Shown: positions 38,239 through 54,840 of the stretch, piece by piece | Layout of the letters: every line of letters starts with the position of its first letter | How positions within the stretch are numbered: position 1 is the first letter of the stretch | Source of the DNA: Apostichopus japonicus | Lineage: Eukaryota > Echinodermata > Holothuroidea > Aspidochirotida > Stichopodidae | Assembly: GCF_037975245.1 (NCBI RefSeq) | Contig: NC_092581.1 | Span: forward strand, 15,687,303 to 15,751,302 | Length of the DNA stretch: 64,000 bases | Reading direction: 5' to 3' | Program-made: the position numbers and the translations under genes | The notes under the pieces: model-generated | The model's database searches: none | What the model saw: the letters and a program-made list of their open reading frames with translations, nothing else | What the model was told of the DNA's origin: nothing

Positions 38239-39527
38239 TGCGATTTGGTTGTAGCCTAACCATCTGCTGCAGTTTAAAGAATAATTTCAAATGTATGACG
38301 GTTTACGGTAAATTCGCGATAGTTTGGTCATTAATTGTTATTTGAAAAGATCGCTGCGCTGAGTTTGCCCAGTGCATGGTTCAGTTCTAGCAACTTAACT
38401 ATGTGATTTCATCGATGATTTGAATTAAGGGGGGGGGGGGGGGGAATCCCTAACTTCGCGCATGCGTTGAAGTTTAAGGAAAATTTCGCAAAATCGGTTG
38501 CATAATACACGAAAGTGTCTCAAAATACAAAATTGATATGCTTTTATTGCACTGTGGTGATTTTGGCCGTTTCGGTTCAGGCATTGTAGTTTAAAATTGC
38601 GATTGAAAAAAGTGGTTACAATTTGATTTACAAACACGGCAACTATCAGTGTCTTCTAGTGCAAGTATATGTATAACGCAATTTACGAATCTAAGGAACA
38701 CGAGAAGTTAAAGTACCCCATCATACTATTGACAATGGACAACAGTGGATATCCTTTATGTATCGATATTCTCAAAGTTATTCCCTAAACTCAACAGATC
38801 AAATCACATTAAGTAAACAAGTTCTAGAAGACAAATAAAAGGAAAAATAACATCAACTCTATGAAATATTTTTTTCCCTGTGTTTATGTATTCAAGGCAT
38901 TGTTACTTTGATCAAATTAACAGCTTCATAAATACAGATTGAAAGTGAAAGACAAAACTTAAATGAAAACAATATATGGACAGTAATCATTTTCTACATT
39001 GTTGAAGTTAAGGTTTATCACGCACAACTTAAATGAGTAGCCTACGTACTATAATAAAGGTGTCTTTCTGAAGCTTTGCGCAAATGGACAGTGAAATTAC
39101 AAGGTGCATGTGGGGGTTTGTAAAGGGTGACTACAAGTCATAAGAGGTAGAAGAGGGGACAAAATGTGTAGTTTAATAAGTTGTCATGGATATATGAAAT
39201 TAGCATTACCCTGTAAAATCCATGCATGGATTCTTACATGGCGGGTGAGGCAGGAAAATATTATATTGAAATGATAGTATGTGATATAATACCATATAAC
39301 TTCATCGTTAAGACTCAAAAAAGTTGTGGCCCTACCGATGTGAAGTGAATATTTATATGTAGAGTTTTTTTTTGTGGGGGGGGGGGGGTGCAATGGGTGG
39401 CAGGGGGGGGGGAATGTAAACTAACAGATATTGTAAATGCTTTAACATCACTTATTCAAATTTAAATCAATAGGTGTTAAATTAACACTCCTAAATATTC
39501 AAATATATAGTCTTGATGTATTGTAAC
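38239..39527. other. Intergenic, nothing recognised
   Basis: AT-rich, with G/C tracts at 38429-38443 and 39375-39412. No convincing ORF. Confidence 0.4.
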
Positions 39528-39851
39528 CAGGGCGGTAGGAAGCTTCCAAAAAGTGTGGGGGGGGGCACAACATCAGAGGGGCATTTTCTCATTCCACAAC
39601 CACCACTCGTTATGCTATAAACCAATACACACCGGCCATATCACTTAGATATATATGTGTTAGTATGCTATCAATACTATTATGGTGCACATGAATAATT
39701 AAAATAAAATATTAAAATTAACAAAGGCTTAAGATATCCAAAAGACAGTTCTTCATCAAAGGGGCACATTTTATTTGCCAGTAGGGCACATTTGCCATTT
39801 TGGAAAAAGTGGGGTGCACGTACCCCCATTTCCCCGGCTCCTACCCCCCTG
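39528..39851. mobile_element. hAT-like MITE (family K)
   Basis: The ends CAGGGCGGTAGGAAGC and GGCTCCTACCCCCCTG are imperfect inverted repeats, with a perfect 8-bp TSD, attgtaac, at 39520-39527 and 39852-39859. It is 324 bp and non-coding. The ends resemble family D (CAGTGGCGTAGGAA) but the interior differs and lacks the hairpin module. Confidence 0.85.
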
Positions 39852-39859
39852 ATTGTAAC

Positions 39860-40394
39860 ACAACATAAGTTGAATACTGTGAAGAAGCTCACAACTTTTA
39901 AAGAGATGAATATTTGGACCTTTGTCTATGCTTGCCAGACATTCGTTGCAGACAAATCAGTCTAACCTACTTTACATATAATAATCTGGTCTAAAATTTG
40001 GATTGTATTATTTTTCCATCCACTAATTACCCAACCAACTCACATCTTTGGTATAAACAGAGATAAATAACTGAGTTCAAACCTACTTTTGCGATAGTTT
40101 GAACAAAGTACCACGGTGCGTTAAACGTCCCAATTTTTTTGCGATGAAATGCAACCAGTTCCTTTTATAGGGACTACATAGTTATACAAAAATGCTAGAT
40201 ATATGCAAAAAATGTCTCAAAGTATCAAAAACTGCAACACACTTTCAAACATTTTCTTAAGTGACTAAATGACCACTATCTTGCTGAAAACATATATCTT
40301 TAAGTACTTCGTGTGGCAGGAGAATGTAAGTTTGCAAAGGTAAGGATCTTCCTCAATATACGTATACGATGGTATACTTTGCGTACTGTGTTAC
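39860..40394. other. Intergenic, nothing recognised
   Basis: AT-rich with no ORF or element boundary. Confidence 0.4.
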
Positions 40395-40690
40395 ACATAA
40401 CATAATAATGATAATAAATCTTAATTATATAGCGCATTGTGCCGACAGTCTCAATGTGCTTTACAAGAAACAAAATGACTACAAAAATACAGCATAGTAG
40501 AACAAAAACTTAAAGATACACAGAAAGGATTTAAAAAAAATTTACAAGGTCCGATGAGGGTAGCACGTGAATAAGTGAGTGTTTTTAAGAGGCTTTTAAA
40601 ATTGTATATGGTAGGGGCATTCCTAATGTGGGTGGTGAGAGTGTGCCAGAGTTTGGGGTGGGGCCGCAAATTGAAAACAACGCTCACAGA
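40395..40690 (-). mobile_element. LINE 3' end (L2/CR1-type), 5'-truncated
   Basis: The minus frame near 40520-40660 reads 'LWHTLTTHIRNAPTIYNFKS' then LLKTL, the C-terminal block common to L2/CR1-clade reverse transcriptases. It is followed by a short 3' UTR with 'tgcgctatataattaag' and an (ATT)n-like tail at 40404-40420. The rest of the element is absent. This is a different family from the copy at 19.3 kb, because the tail and terminal residues differ. Confidence 0.75.
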
Positions 40691-41687
40691 ACTTCTTAGT
40701 TTTAATTTTATTTAGCTTCACCGACAGACTCTCGTTTCCCATGCAAACGGAAAAGAACTTTTTCAAGAGCACTTTTTAATCGGCCTCGACGAAAATGAAT
40801 GAAGCTACGGTAAACCAAGGAATATTACTTTTGTATTCTGAAGCACTTTCATGAATGATTTCATTCACAAGTTTTTAATGGTATTCTAGAGTAAACTTCA
40901 ACACATGCAGGGGAAGTTGGGTTCATTTTCTTCCTTGCTTGGACTGTATTGACTTGAGGACTCTCCATGTATAAAATCTCATTCTGGCTGAATCTGATCG
41001 ACCATTGGTGAAATCTCATCGTTGAAGGATCCATTTAGCTTAAACACTGGGGGGGGGGGGGGGCAGAATCTGAGAGATCGTCATGATGGTTGTCCTTTCA
41101 GCATCGCAAAGTTACTGTATACCATCAGAAACATTATAATTGCTATGGCCTTGGCTGATATATCCATCGCATTCGATTTACATCTTTACAATATGATACA
41201 AAGTTGAACTCTTGGGTTTGTAGTTCCAACCAGCTGAATACCTGCATCCTGTTCAAGGTTATAATAAAACTCGATGATATCAGAAACGAAAAGACGGCAG
41301 CTAGGTTTGGGATGTTAATTGATCTGAAAAAAAATAACAGACAAAGAGAAAAAAATTATACCAAAGGTATATACAGAGTCACAAATCAATATTTGGGAAT
41401 AAAATAAAATAAATAAATATAGCAACTATAAAATACATACATCTACACACACACACTGATTTGAAACCATAATTTCAATGATGATGGAAGTATTAGCATC
41501 ACTGTTAAAGACAGACAAAAGGGATCCCTGTTACTATGACGATTAAACCTACGGACAAAATGAAACCTTTGCCGTGCATGTTTGTGCCACTTCAAGATTC
41601 CAATTCATTTGTGACAAACTGACAAAAGTGAAACTGTAGGTGAAACTAGCTCAAAGGTCTGCTGCACTTTTCAGTATTATAAGCCCA

Positions 41688-41722
<35 letters not shown>

Positions 41723-42045
41723 GTTGATACTAGTTGAGACTAGTGGAACACTAGTAGTTGTAACTCGGAGTTTCACGCGTTATAGCGATCGTCAGACAAC
41801 TGGTAGCTTCACGTTATGCTCCATGAATATATAGGATCCTCGTCGGGGTTGCCGGGGATTATAGAGTTGTTGGTGTATTGTATTGTATTTATATATATAT
41901 ATATATATATATAGATATATATAAATATATACATATATATATATATAAACAGAACTAGTATTGTTCGATACAGGTGACAAACGCCTACAGTGGAATTACG
42001 AACTTCCTTACTGGTTTCGAACCTCTGGACACCGACATACAATCA
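40691..42045. other. Intergenic, with (AT)n tracts
   Basis: Contains a G-tract at 41050-41064 and AT microsatellites at 41689-41722 and 41888-41949. No supported gene. Confidence 0.4.
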
Positions 42046-42117
42046 GCATCCATAGCCTAGTGGTTAGGGTGTCCGCATATAAAGTGGGAGGCCCGGGTTC
42101 GAACCCCGGTGGAGGCT
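42046..42117 (+). tRNA. tRNA-like gene or pseudogene (cloverleaf, loop reads ATA)
   Basis: The 72 bases fold as a cloverleaf. The acceptor GCATCCA/TGGAGGC pairs 6 of 7 (A3-G70 mismatch). The D stem is GCCT/GGGT with loop AGTGGTTA; the anticodon stem TCCGC/GTGGG contains two G-T pairs; the variable loop has 4 nt; and the T stem CCGGG/CCCGG with loop TTCGAAC is perfect. The anticodon loop ATATAAA gives anticodon ATA, which is unusual in animals. Together with the mismatch, the lack of a clear T-run terminator nearby and a Penelope-like tail 150 bp downstream, this suggests a pseudogene or SINE head rather than a working tRNA. Confidence 0.5.
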
Positions 42118-42259
42118 GGAAGATTTTTCAATGTTCTTGATTTTCCAACTCATTACGATTTCAATTATATATATTCATTTGCCTTTGTTGTTTACCTCCA
42201 TTTCATTAACATAAAATCTGTTAAAAGTATCTCTTTCGAGATCTGGCTTTAGGAATCCA

Positions 42260-42370
42260 TCCACCTTCCTCTTTGTTACACCCTACGTTGATCTTTCATT
42301 TCAGTCCGCCTCTGAAAAAATCCTTCATGGTTTGAAACGTTGAGTCCTTCTTATATTATATATTTATATT
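42260..42370 (+). mobile_element. Degenerate Penelope-like tail
   Basis: 42313-42345 reads CTGAAAAAATCC, a short loop, then TTTGAAACGTTGAGTCC. This is the same layout as the hammerhead-like motifs at 4908 and 20811, with a broken first box. It is preceded by pyrimidine-rich sequence and followed by AT-rich DNA. The call is weak. Confidence 0.35.
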
Positions 42371-42568
42371 ATTATTTCTTTAAAACTATGTATATACAAA
42401 ACAAAAGTTGTATCTACTGGAAATACCCGTGTAGGTAACACAGGCATTTTGCAGTAGATACAGTTGCATTTTATGATACATACAGTTTTATAGAAATAAT
42501 AATATTAATATAAAATTTCAGCAAATTGAGTCTAACTGATCTCATTTCTCAGTAAAGTTACAGTTATA

Positions 42569-45500
42569 TCAGCACTGTGCCGTACAATTATAGAAATAAA
42601 CATTATTAGTACTTTTGATAAATACACCACTAAATTGACCAAACTGTTCCAACAAACCTGTGAGCCATTGGACACCCTCATGAAGGCCCTCTTGTGTTAA
42701 GGCATTACTAGAGCATATATGCCATGGTTTGTCCTTGACTCTCTCCAGTTCCAACATTTGGGAACATTTCACGGAGGTCAGGGAATCTTTCATGTCCATT
42801 TTGTTAGCAAAGAATAGGACAGGAATCCTCCTGCCTTTAATTTCTGTAAATTAAAAAGTTTAAAAGAAGTGAGCAAAACATGTACGATTACAGCTTCAAC
42901 AGGGCAAATTTAGGTGGCATCAATGAACACAATACATAGAAAACATAGAAAAACAATGAACACAAAATATAGAAAACCAATGCCAGGCTATGGTCACCTT
43001 GCGTTTGTGGCATCTTCCCTTTCCAGGTCTATTTATTTATAAACATTTTATTTCGATATATATTTATTACTAGATTTCGTTCATATTAGAAATGAAGTGA
43101 TTACAGTGAATTAGCTTTTACGATAAAGTGACTAATGCCTAATAACACATGAAATCGTATGGAAGATATTGACGAAGTATATCATGGTGCTGTGATATAA
43201 AGACCACAGTGTAATGACATATTTGTAACAGGTGGTAAAACCATCACTCTTTTGCAATGTGATGTTTTAAAACCTTGGTTTGGAATCAATGTACCATGAA
43301 CTAGAAATATGCAACCAAGTTTTGATCCTCTGGTTTGGAATATGTGGTTTGTACTTTCTTTAAATGAGCAAGGATGATTTTCACCTGCTGTTGTGATGAT
43401 ATCACCCGTTTGAATAATTACTGGGCTCACGTTCGTAAAATTACTTCAAATGTTAAGATTTGATCTACTTTTCACTGCAACAGCAAAATTTACTCTCACT
43501 TAACAAACATACAGATAAAGTTGCAATGCACATTTCTCCATAAGATATATCATGGTGCTGTTATATAAAAACCCACAGCGTTAGGCCATACTTGCAACAC
43601 GTGTTAGAACCATGTAGTTTCCCCTGTTTAGTTTGTTTTATTCACATATATTCATGAACCAAAGCAAAACGTGTAATACTGCAAATCAATGTCCATACTA
43701 GCTCATATGAGAAACTTTACATTTTGGTATTTTCGAACAAAACCCTTTTGGTTACAACAACAGAAACAATACAGGAAGACATAGCATTGTAATTGAAGGG
43801 CTTTGACACTCCTAGGTCCACCTTCTTCCACATGAAGGAACTTGAGCAACCTAATACCTCACAACTATATCAAAATTCCTGGTATATGACAATCAGTTAT
43901 TTTCTGTTTTTTCAATCAACTACAAAAAAAAGATTTTGCTTTGTACCTGTTTATGGAAAGATGTTCACCACTAGCATTGCAGTTATATCAGTTCTTGATA
44001 ATAGAGGGATGTATTGATATGTGTTATTTATATAATATAGTCTTCTCACCAAGGCTGAAGAGGGCAGGATGGGGAAGGGATGCCAGTCCCCAGGGTTAGG
44101 TAAATACGGTGCAGGTCTAGATCCATATGCCAATGGCTGTACGATGAACTTATGAAGACTTGAAAAGGGACAGGCTCAGGGGAAGGGGGGGGGGCCAAAC
44201 TGGCCCTTAACAGCCCTGCTTCCCACCACACAGTAGGTAACATCTTACCTGAATGTTGCAGTAAAAGATCTAGTTCTTCCTTTGCAACCACCATCCTCAG
44301 CTTGTCACTGCTGTCAAGAACAAATATGATGCCCTCAGCATCTCTGTGAAAGTAGAATCAAAAGAAGACATTTAACTTAAAAACTGAATGATTAGACCAA
44401 AAAGTCAAATAAGAAACACTGCTTAAACATGTTTTCATTTTTAAATAGAGGACATCAAGTTTTAGTTTTTATCGGATATTATCCATCCAACAGAATTTCT
44501 GACATTTCCTTTGCAACAAAACTTGTCCAAATGATGGTACAATAAGTTGAGAGATAGGACTCCTTATAAAAAGCTCGCCGATCAAAACAGTAGAACCATT
44601 TCTATCGATAGAAAATTCTTACAGTTTAAACAAATTCCTGTTGCTTTTGTGCAAAACATGTCCCCTACCCCTCCTGCTCTCATAAGGGGGCTTTTGATCA
44701 ACTTTATAAGGTTTTCCTTTCTTTGAATTTCAAAGGAAAGACTATTTCTTGTAAAGGCAGCAAAGGGATATTCCACAGCAAAGGGATATTCCACTGGCAT
44801 ACATGCATTTATGCACGAAGTACACATCAATATCTACAGAACCCCAAAATTTAAGTTTGTTTGAAGTTACAACCCGATTCTTCAGTTATGCAAGGAAAGT
44901 TATAACTCAGTGGGTAGTCTATAATGTCATCATAACAAATAATCTGGTTGTAATTGTTGTTGTTGATGTCTCCTTCAATTACGTTGTTTGAAAAACTTAC
45001 AATCAAATGTATCACAAACTGTTAAGATTACACCACCTGCCAACTTAATAAATGAAAATGTGATTGTCTCGTTTGGATATGGTTTATACATTCTAAAAAG
45101 AACAGAAGGATATTTTTCAAGGCTGTAATATTTCCAGGGCTACATTCATAAAATTACTCCAAATGTTAAGATTTGAGACATTTTACTGCAAAGGCAAAAT
45201 GTTTCTCTCTCATTCTTAATAAAATACAGACAAAGTAGCAATGCAAATTTCTCCACAACTTTTCAAGATTTTCTTCACAAAGTGTTCAAGATGTGAGTAA
45301 AATAACAGTTAACTGTATCTCACTTGTAATAATGTTCCCAAAGATTTCTGTATTTGCCCTGCCCAGACATGTCAAAGACTGTAAAATTGACCGCTGTAGA
45401 CTTGAATTTCTCTACAGTGAATCCAATGGTGGGTACAATGTCTTCCGTTTGGGTCTGAAAACAAAATTAGAAAGCATATATGTATAAGCATATAGGAATA

Positions 45501-45591
45501 CATATATAGAAATACATATAGAAATATATATATCTATATATCTATATATATCTATCTATCTATATATATATATATACATATATATATATAA

Positions 45592-45652
<61 letters not shown>

Positions 45653-46202
45653 AGACAAAGCAATCCCAACAAATAGGAATAATTTGTTACTTTTGGAATA
45701 GATTCCTAGGACCCACTAGTATTTCTTCCTTAATCTGTCCTTTTTCCCCGAACTAATGAAATACAGGAACTGCATAGTGACTGACTGGTCTACTAAACTT
45801 TGCTGTAACTGAATAAACAATGATAACTACCAATAAACTTTCAAGTGCAGAAGAAAGAGATTTTTTATACTCAAACATATACATACAGGTATATATAACA
45901 ATATTAATTGATTTCTCTGAAAATTAAACTTGAGTACACCGAGGATATATGAATCAAACAGTGTAGAATATGTACTTCATGTTCTATGAAAACATTTACA
46001 GAGACGTTTACACGATCTCTTACGTGATTAGTTTTCAAAGTACAATTACATTTCAGATACATTGAATGATGATAGCAATTTTAAAAAGTATGCTTACCTC
46101 TTTAGGTTTGAGCTTGTTGATGATGGTCGTCTTTCCGCTGTTATCCAAACCAACACATAAAATTTGAGCTTGTTTCTTACTGACTCCGAGAATGGAACCC
46201 AT
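42569..46202 (-). CDS. ARL6: ADP-ribosylation factor-like protein 6 (BBS3)
   Basis: Four coding exons: 46098-46202, 45324-45454, 44249-44343 and 42569-42843, all with GT/AG junctions, encode 201 residues. ARL6 is a small GTPase that in its GTP form recruits the BBSome to membranes at the ciliary base. Visible signatures: Gly2 at the N-terminus; P-loop GLDNSGKT at 18-25; PTIGF at 43-47; the ARL6-type switch II '[16 protein letters not shown]' at 63-78; NKMD at 124-127; and 'DKPWHICSS' near the G5 motif. Vertebrate ARL6 has about 186 residues. The extra length here is a C-terminal tail after the last helix, ending Thr-Ala-Gln-Cys. A possible donor inside the last exon (CTCACAG/GTTTGT) might lead to another 3' end. 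Introns hold a microsatellite and duplicated segments. Homology is certain; the exact 3' end is less so. Confidence 0.93.
43138..43615. repeat. Duplicated segment within ARL6 intron 3
   Basis: 'tatcatggtgctgtgatata' at about 43181 recurs as 'tatcatggtgctgttatata' at about 43546, each followed by related 'ccacag.gt..g.catattt' sequence. Between them, 43434-43550 resembles 45145-45260 in intron 2. Confidence 0.7.
45145..45265. repeat. Intron 2 copy of the intron 3 segment
   Basis: Shares 'aaaattactccaaatgttaa' and 'aatgcaaatttctccacaac'-type blocks with 43434-43550, in the same orientation and about 1.7 kb apart. Exon 3 lies between the copies. Confidence 0.7.
45483..45650. repeat. Compound (AT)n microsatellite in ARL6 intron 1
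   Basis: ATAT/ATCTATAT runs over about 165 bp, starting 28 bp upstream of the exon 2 acceptor on the gene strand. Confidence 0.95.
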
Positions 46203-48277
46203 CTTTACTGACTAACTAACTACTATTAACAGAACTTGATCAAGCTTATTGGAATGATGCTCGAGACCTTGGTCAGTTCCAAAGATGAGAGTCAATTTAT
46301 GAAGAAAAATTACAGTAGGTCCTCAGATTACCAATCAGAAGGTTTTGATTAGAATTCACAAGATGCATTCCTTGTTTGCTTTACCCATTGCACTACTTTG
46401 CATGATCTGTTAGGTCATCTGTCATCTGAGGTATCCTCTGTTTCGTCTACTTCATTTTAAATTTTCATATGATCTGAGTAAAAAATTCAAAACCGTTCAT
46501 TTAAGAGTACTGAAAATTACCATCATAAATCCTAGCATAGCACTGGAAACACAATAATAGCGCAAAGTAACATGAGATCTGTTTAGTTTTTGTAGAAATT
46601 CCTTTAACTTAAGTGCTTAGACTGCCGAATCGACAAAAAGTTGGTCTTGTCCTCTTTCTTTCATGAAATAGACTGTAACTGTGTAAGATAGGTGAGGGCA
46701 CTATATTTACATTTCACTCCTGCTCACCTTAATGCCATTAAATCTTATCATACATTAATACACTTATATTTTTTGAGCATTGGGCTTTATTTATAAATGA
46801 GAATGCAAGTCTGGAGTAGACCAAAGCATAGGCTTGGCATACTGTAGCCTATGTTTAATGGCAATGTTGTTCACCCATATTCCATAACCACGTCTTGCAA
46901 AATGGAACATATTTATCCTAAGATGCAACAACTGTTCCACTCAAACTGCACACACACACAATTTCCGCCACGGCAGATAAATCAGGGACAGTCAAATATT
47001 AGACCATGTATGCCTACTCAGTAACTAATAATACTAGTAATAGCCTATGCTAGTGAAATTTAAAAAAAGCGTAGGCATAGGCAAAGGCCTAGCGACTGCG
47101 AGGTCACAACAAGACATTCCATTGACATTTCGCAGTGTTCCCCCTCTATTGCTGACGAACCCCATTAACTTTTCCTTAACGAAAATTTCTTCTCATTTTC
47201 GGAGAAGTTGTTGATACCTGCAACGTGAATGAGCGCTGAGAATGAAGATGTATGTATAAGCAGCGAATTTGCAAATCAGGAATGTTTATGGTTACCACAT
47301 AATATGTAGACACCCTAAAATTGCAACGTTTCATTTATTGATTTATTTAGATTAAAGACCAAATTAACTCAATTGAATATTAAATGAATATACATATAAA
47401 TATTTTATATCTAAAAATACTTTAAATAAATTAAATTGCCTATAAAACGGATTTGCAAAATTGTTTATTGACGATTGTTTCATGATGCTAGTCTAAGTAT
47501 CACTTTGCTAGCAATAACAGTCGCTTTCGTAGAATGACTGAGATTTAACCAACAAATACTCTAAATTAGAACAAAACAAAACAACTCCTTACTTTATTTT
47601 GTAATTTTATTACATTTTATGCTCTTAATTTTTGGACTTAATCTACCATTATGCAACAGTCAAGTTTAAAACGGCTGATTATTTCAATATAGCATCTTAT
47701 CGTTGGTACCAATTTTGCGATGTAAACAAATCCACATGTGTATATTCACACTACGTAAAAGATTATTTTGGATACGTGAACGGTACACTTACTATCCTAG
47801 TTCTAACTTTACTGCTGATCCGGTACTGACTGATATGCGAAAGGTATGTGGTAAACTGATGCTTTCCATAAATATAGGCCTTGGCTAGGGGACAGTACCC
47901 CTTCTACAAAGCCTAACTTTATGCCTAGCCTAAGTTAGAGACGTTACTACTGCCTAATGGTAGTACTAGTAGTAGTAGCCTAGACTATTAAAACTCTAGT
48001 CTTACTTAGTGTAACTTTACTTTAGACTGGTCTCAGTAATGTTTATCAATATAACATTGATTGTAGCATGTGACAAAAGTTTATTCTGGCTTGTTTTGAA
48101 CTAGGTCTAGCCTAGGCCTAGTATTGTAGTCTGTAGGAACCAAGACCTGAGCATTTGTCATTTATATGTGGCCTCCACAGCACCTACTGTACAACTTATA
48201 AACTACAAGAAACTCTAGTGCCATTGCACCATATGAACATACCGCCATACCTTTCCGCAATATAGCGTTATCGACCG

Positions 48278-48590
48278 AATTTCGAAGTCATTCATGCAAA
48301 GATATTTCATTATTGTAATCAATTATTTTTCTAAATGTCGCAAAGGGAAAAACATGGGATATATTTTTGCCCCTTACTTGGTCATGCAAACAGGTTTTCA
48401 GAGGAATTTCAAAAGTCATTAACACACTGCAAATATTTCATGTATGTGATCATTATAAATCTCACAAAGGGAAAACATTGGGTACATTTCTTCCCTTACT
48501 TGGGCAAACAAGGCTTCGGAGGAAATTCAAAAGTCATTCCCACAGATATTTTATTAAAGTTATCACAAATTGTTATAAAGCAGGGGTAAC
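48278..48590. repeat. Tandem repeat of about 130 bp, 2.3 copies
   Basis: 'caaagggaaaa.cattggg.a', 'ccttacttgg.ca..caa' and 'ttcaaaagtcatt' occur twice in order (48333-48462 and 48463-48590), with a partial leading copy at 48278-48330. It lies upstream of the TFB1M start. ORFs across it are artefacts. Confidence 0.75.
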
Positions 48591-48648
48591 AGTTTACATT
48601 TATAGTATAACCCTTATACTTACGTTACTCCTTCCCACAATAATATGC

Positions 48649-48724
48649 TCTTTCCGCCATAGAAAAAAGTGCTTAACCGCCATGGCAGTAACATTGCTGG
48701 AAGAGCACATTTTCTATGGCGGAA
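48649..48724. repeat. Perfect 17-bp inverted repeat (hairpin)
   Basis: CTTTCCGCCATAGAAAA and its exact reverse complement TTTTCTATGGCGGAAAG face each other across about 42 bp, 165 bp before the TFB1M ATG. It could be a tiny MITE or a transcribed hairpin in the 5' UTR or promoter. No target-site duplication is clear. Confidence 0.75.
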
Positions 48725-48867
48725 AGTAACGATGTCGAATGACACTGCCCCCCTTCAAGGCTACAGTAAGGAGATCTGGTCTTTGTTCATTATTGCGAAC
48801 TGATCATCATCCTCTCGTCAGTCTAGTAAGTTGCATGAATCATCTGCTTTCTGCTTTGCAGCTATAA

Positions 48868-53667
<4,800 letters not shown>

Positions 53668-54090
53668 CAGAGAGTTGCTGTGATTGGCCAATGGTAAAAA
53701 CATGCGTGATAAATATTCATTAGACTGTGACGACATTGGCGGTGTGTGATATCGGTTACAAAATGTAACAAAAAAAAGTGCAAAATGAAATTAATGGAGA
53801 ATTGTACAGACATTTAACGAGGTTTCATCATTCAAACATAGAGACTATGTGATTGTTTTGAGATTACAGCAGGAGAGAACTATCGTCACCAGCCGGGCAC
53901 GACCAGGTATATACTCAAATCGGGCAAGTGACGAGAGGGGTCGGTCCCATAATATCTCAGCCCGCTGGTTGCAACCCTGCTCCAAAGAAATTTTGATCAT
54001 ATGAAGTTACACAGTGAAAAATTTCAAGCAAGCTCTGTGCGCACAGATTCTGTATATTTCATCAATGTTTCCTAATGCACCATTATCTCG
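53668..54090. other. TFB1M 3' UTR and downstream
   Basis: Follows the stop codon. The polyadenylation site was not determined. No other feature. Confidence 0.4.
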
Positions 54091-54840
54091 GAAGTATCTA
54101 ACCTAATTCATAAGGATAACAAGAAATATACCAGCAGAAAATTACCTTTATTAGGTCCATTTTAGGGACTTTTTCCCCAAGTAAAGGTTAATTACAAGGA
54201 GTACACTAATTGAATTAAGGTGCCATATTAGGCTGTCACAGTAATACAGGAAGCATGGAAGACTGTGAACTTTAGTGTGTATGAACTGACCTGAAATTTG
54301 ATTATCTTTAGAAAAGTCAGTTCTGTCAAAGGTCCTGTATTCCTATCTTACCTTATTCATAAGGATAACAAGAAATATACCAGCCAAAAAGTACCTTTAT
54401 TAGGTCCATTTTAGGGACTCCCCCCCCCCAGTAAAGTTTAATCACACAGATGTACACTAATTGTATTATGGTGCCATCAAGGTTGTCACGGTTATACAGG
54501 AAACATGGACGACTGTGAACTTCTGTGTTCAGTGTGTATTACCTGAAATTATCTAACTTTAGAAAAGTAATTTCTTTCAAAGGTCCTGTATCGGTATCTT
54601 ACCTAATCCATAAGGATGACAACAAATATACCAGCAGAAAAGTACCTTTATTAGGTCCATTTTAGTTACTCCCCCCCCCCCCCCAGTAAAGGTTAATCAC
54701 ACAGATGTACACTAATTGTATTATGGTACCATCAAGGCTGTCATGGTAATACAGGAAACATGGACGACCTGAAATTATCTAACTTGATAGAAAAGTCAGT
54801 TCTTTCAAAGTTCCTGTATGGGGATCAGGCTATTTTTTCT
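54090..54840. repeat. Tandem array, three units of about 249 bp
   Basis: 'cataaggataacaagaaata' and relatives occur at about 54109, 54358 and 54610, each followed by 'ctttattaggtccatttta', a C-tract, 'gtacactaatt' and 'aaagtcagttct'. The third unit is shortened. It lies downstream of TFB1M. Confidence 0.9.
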
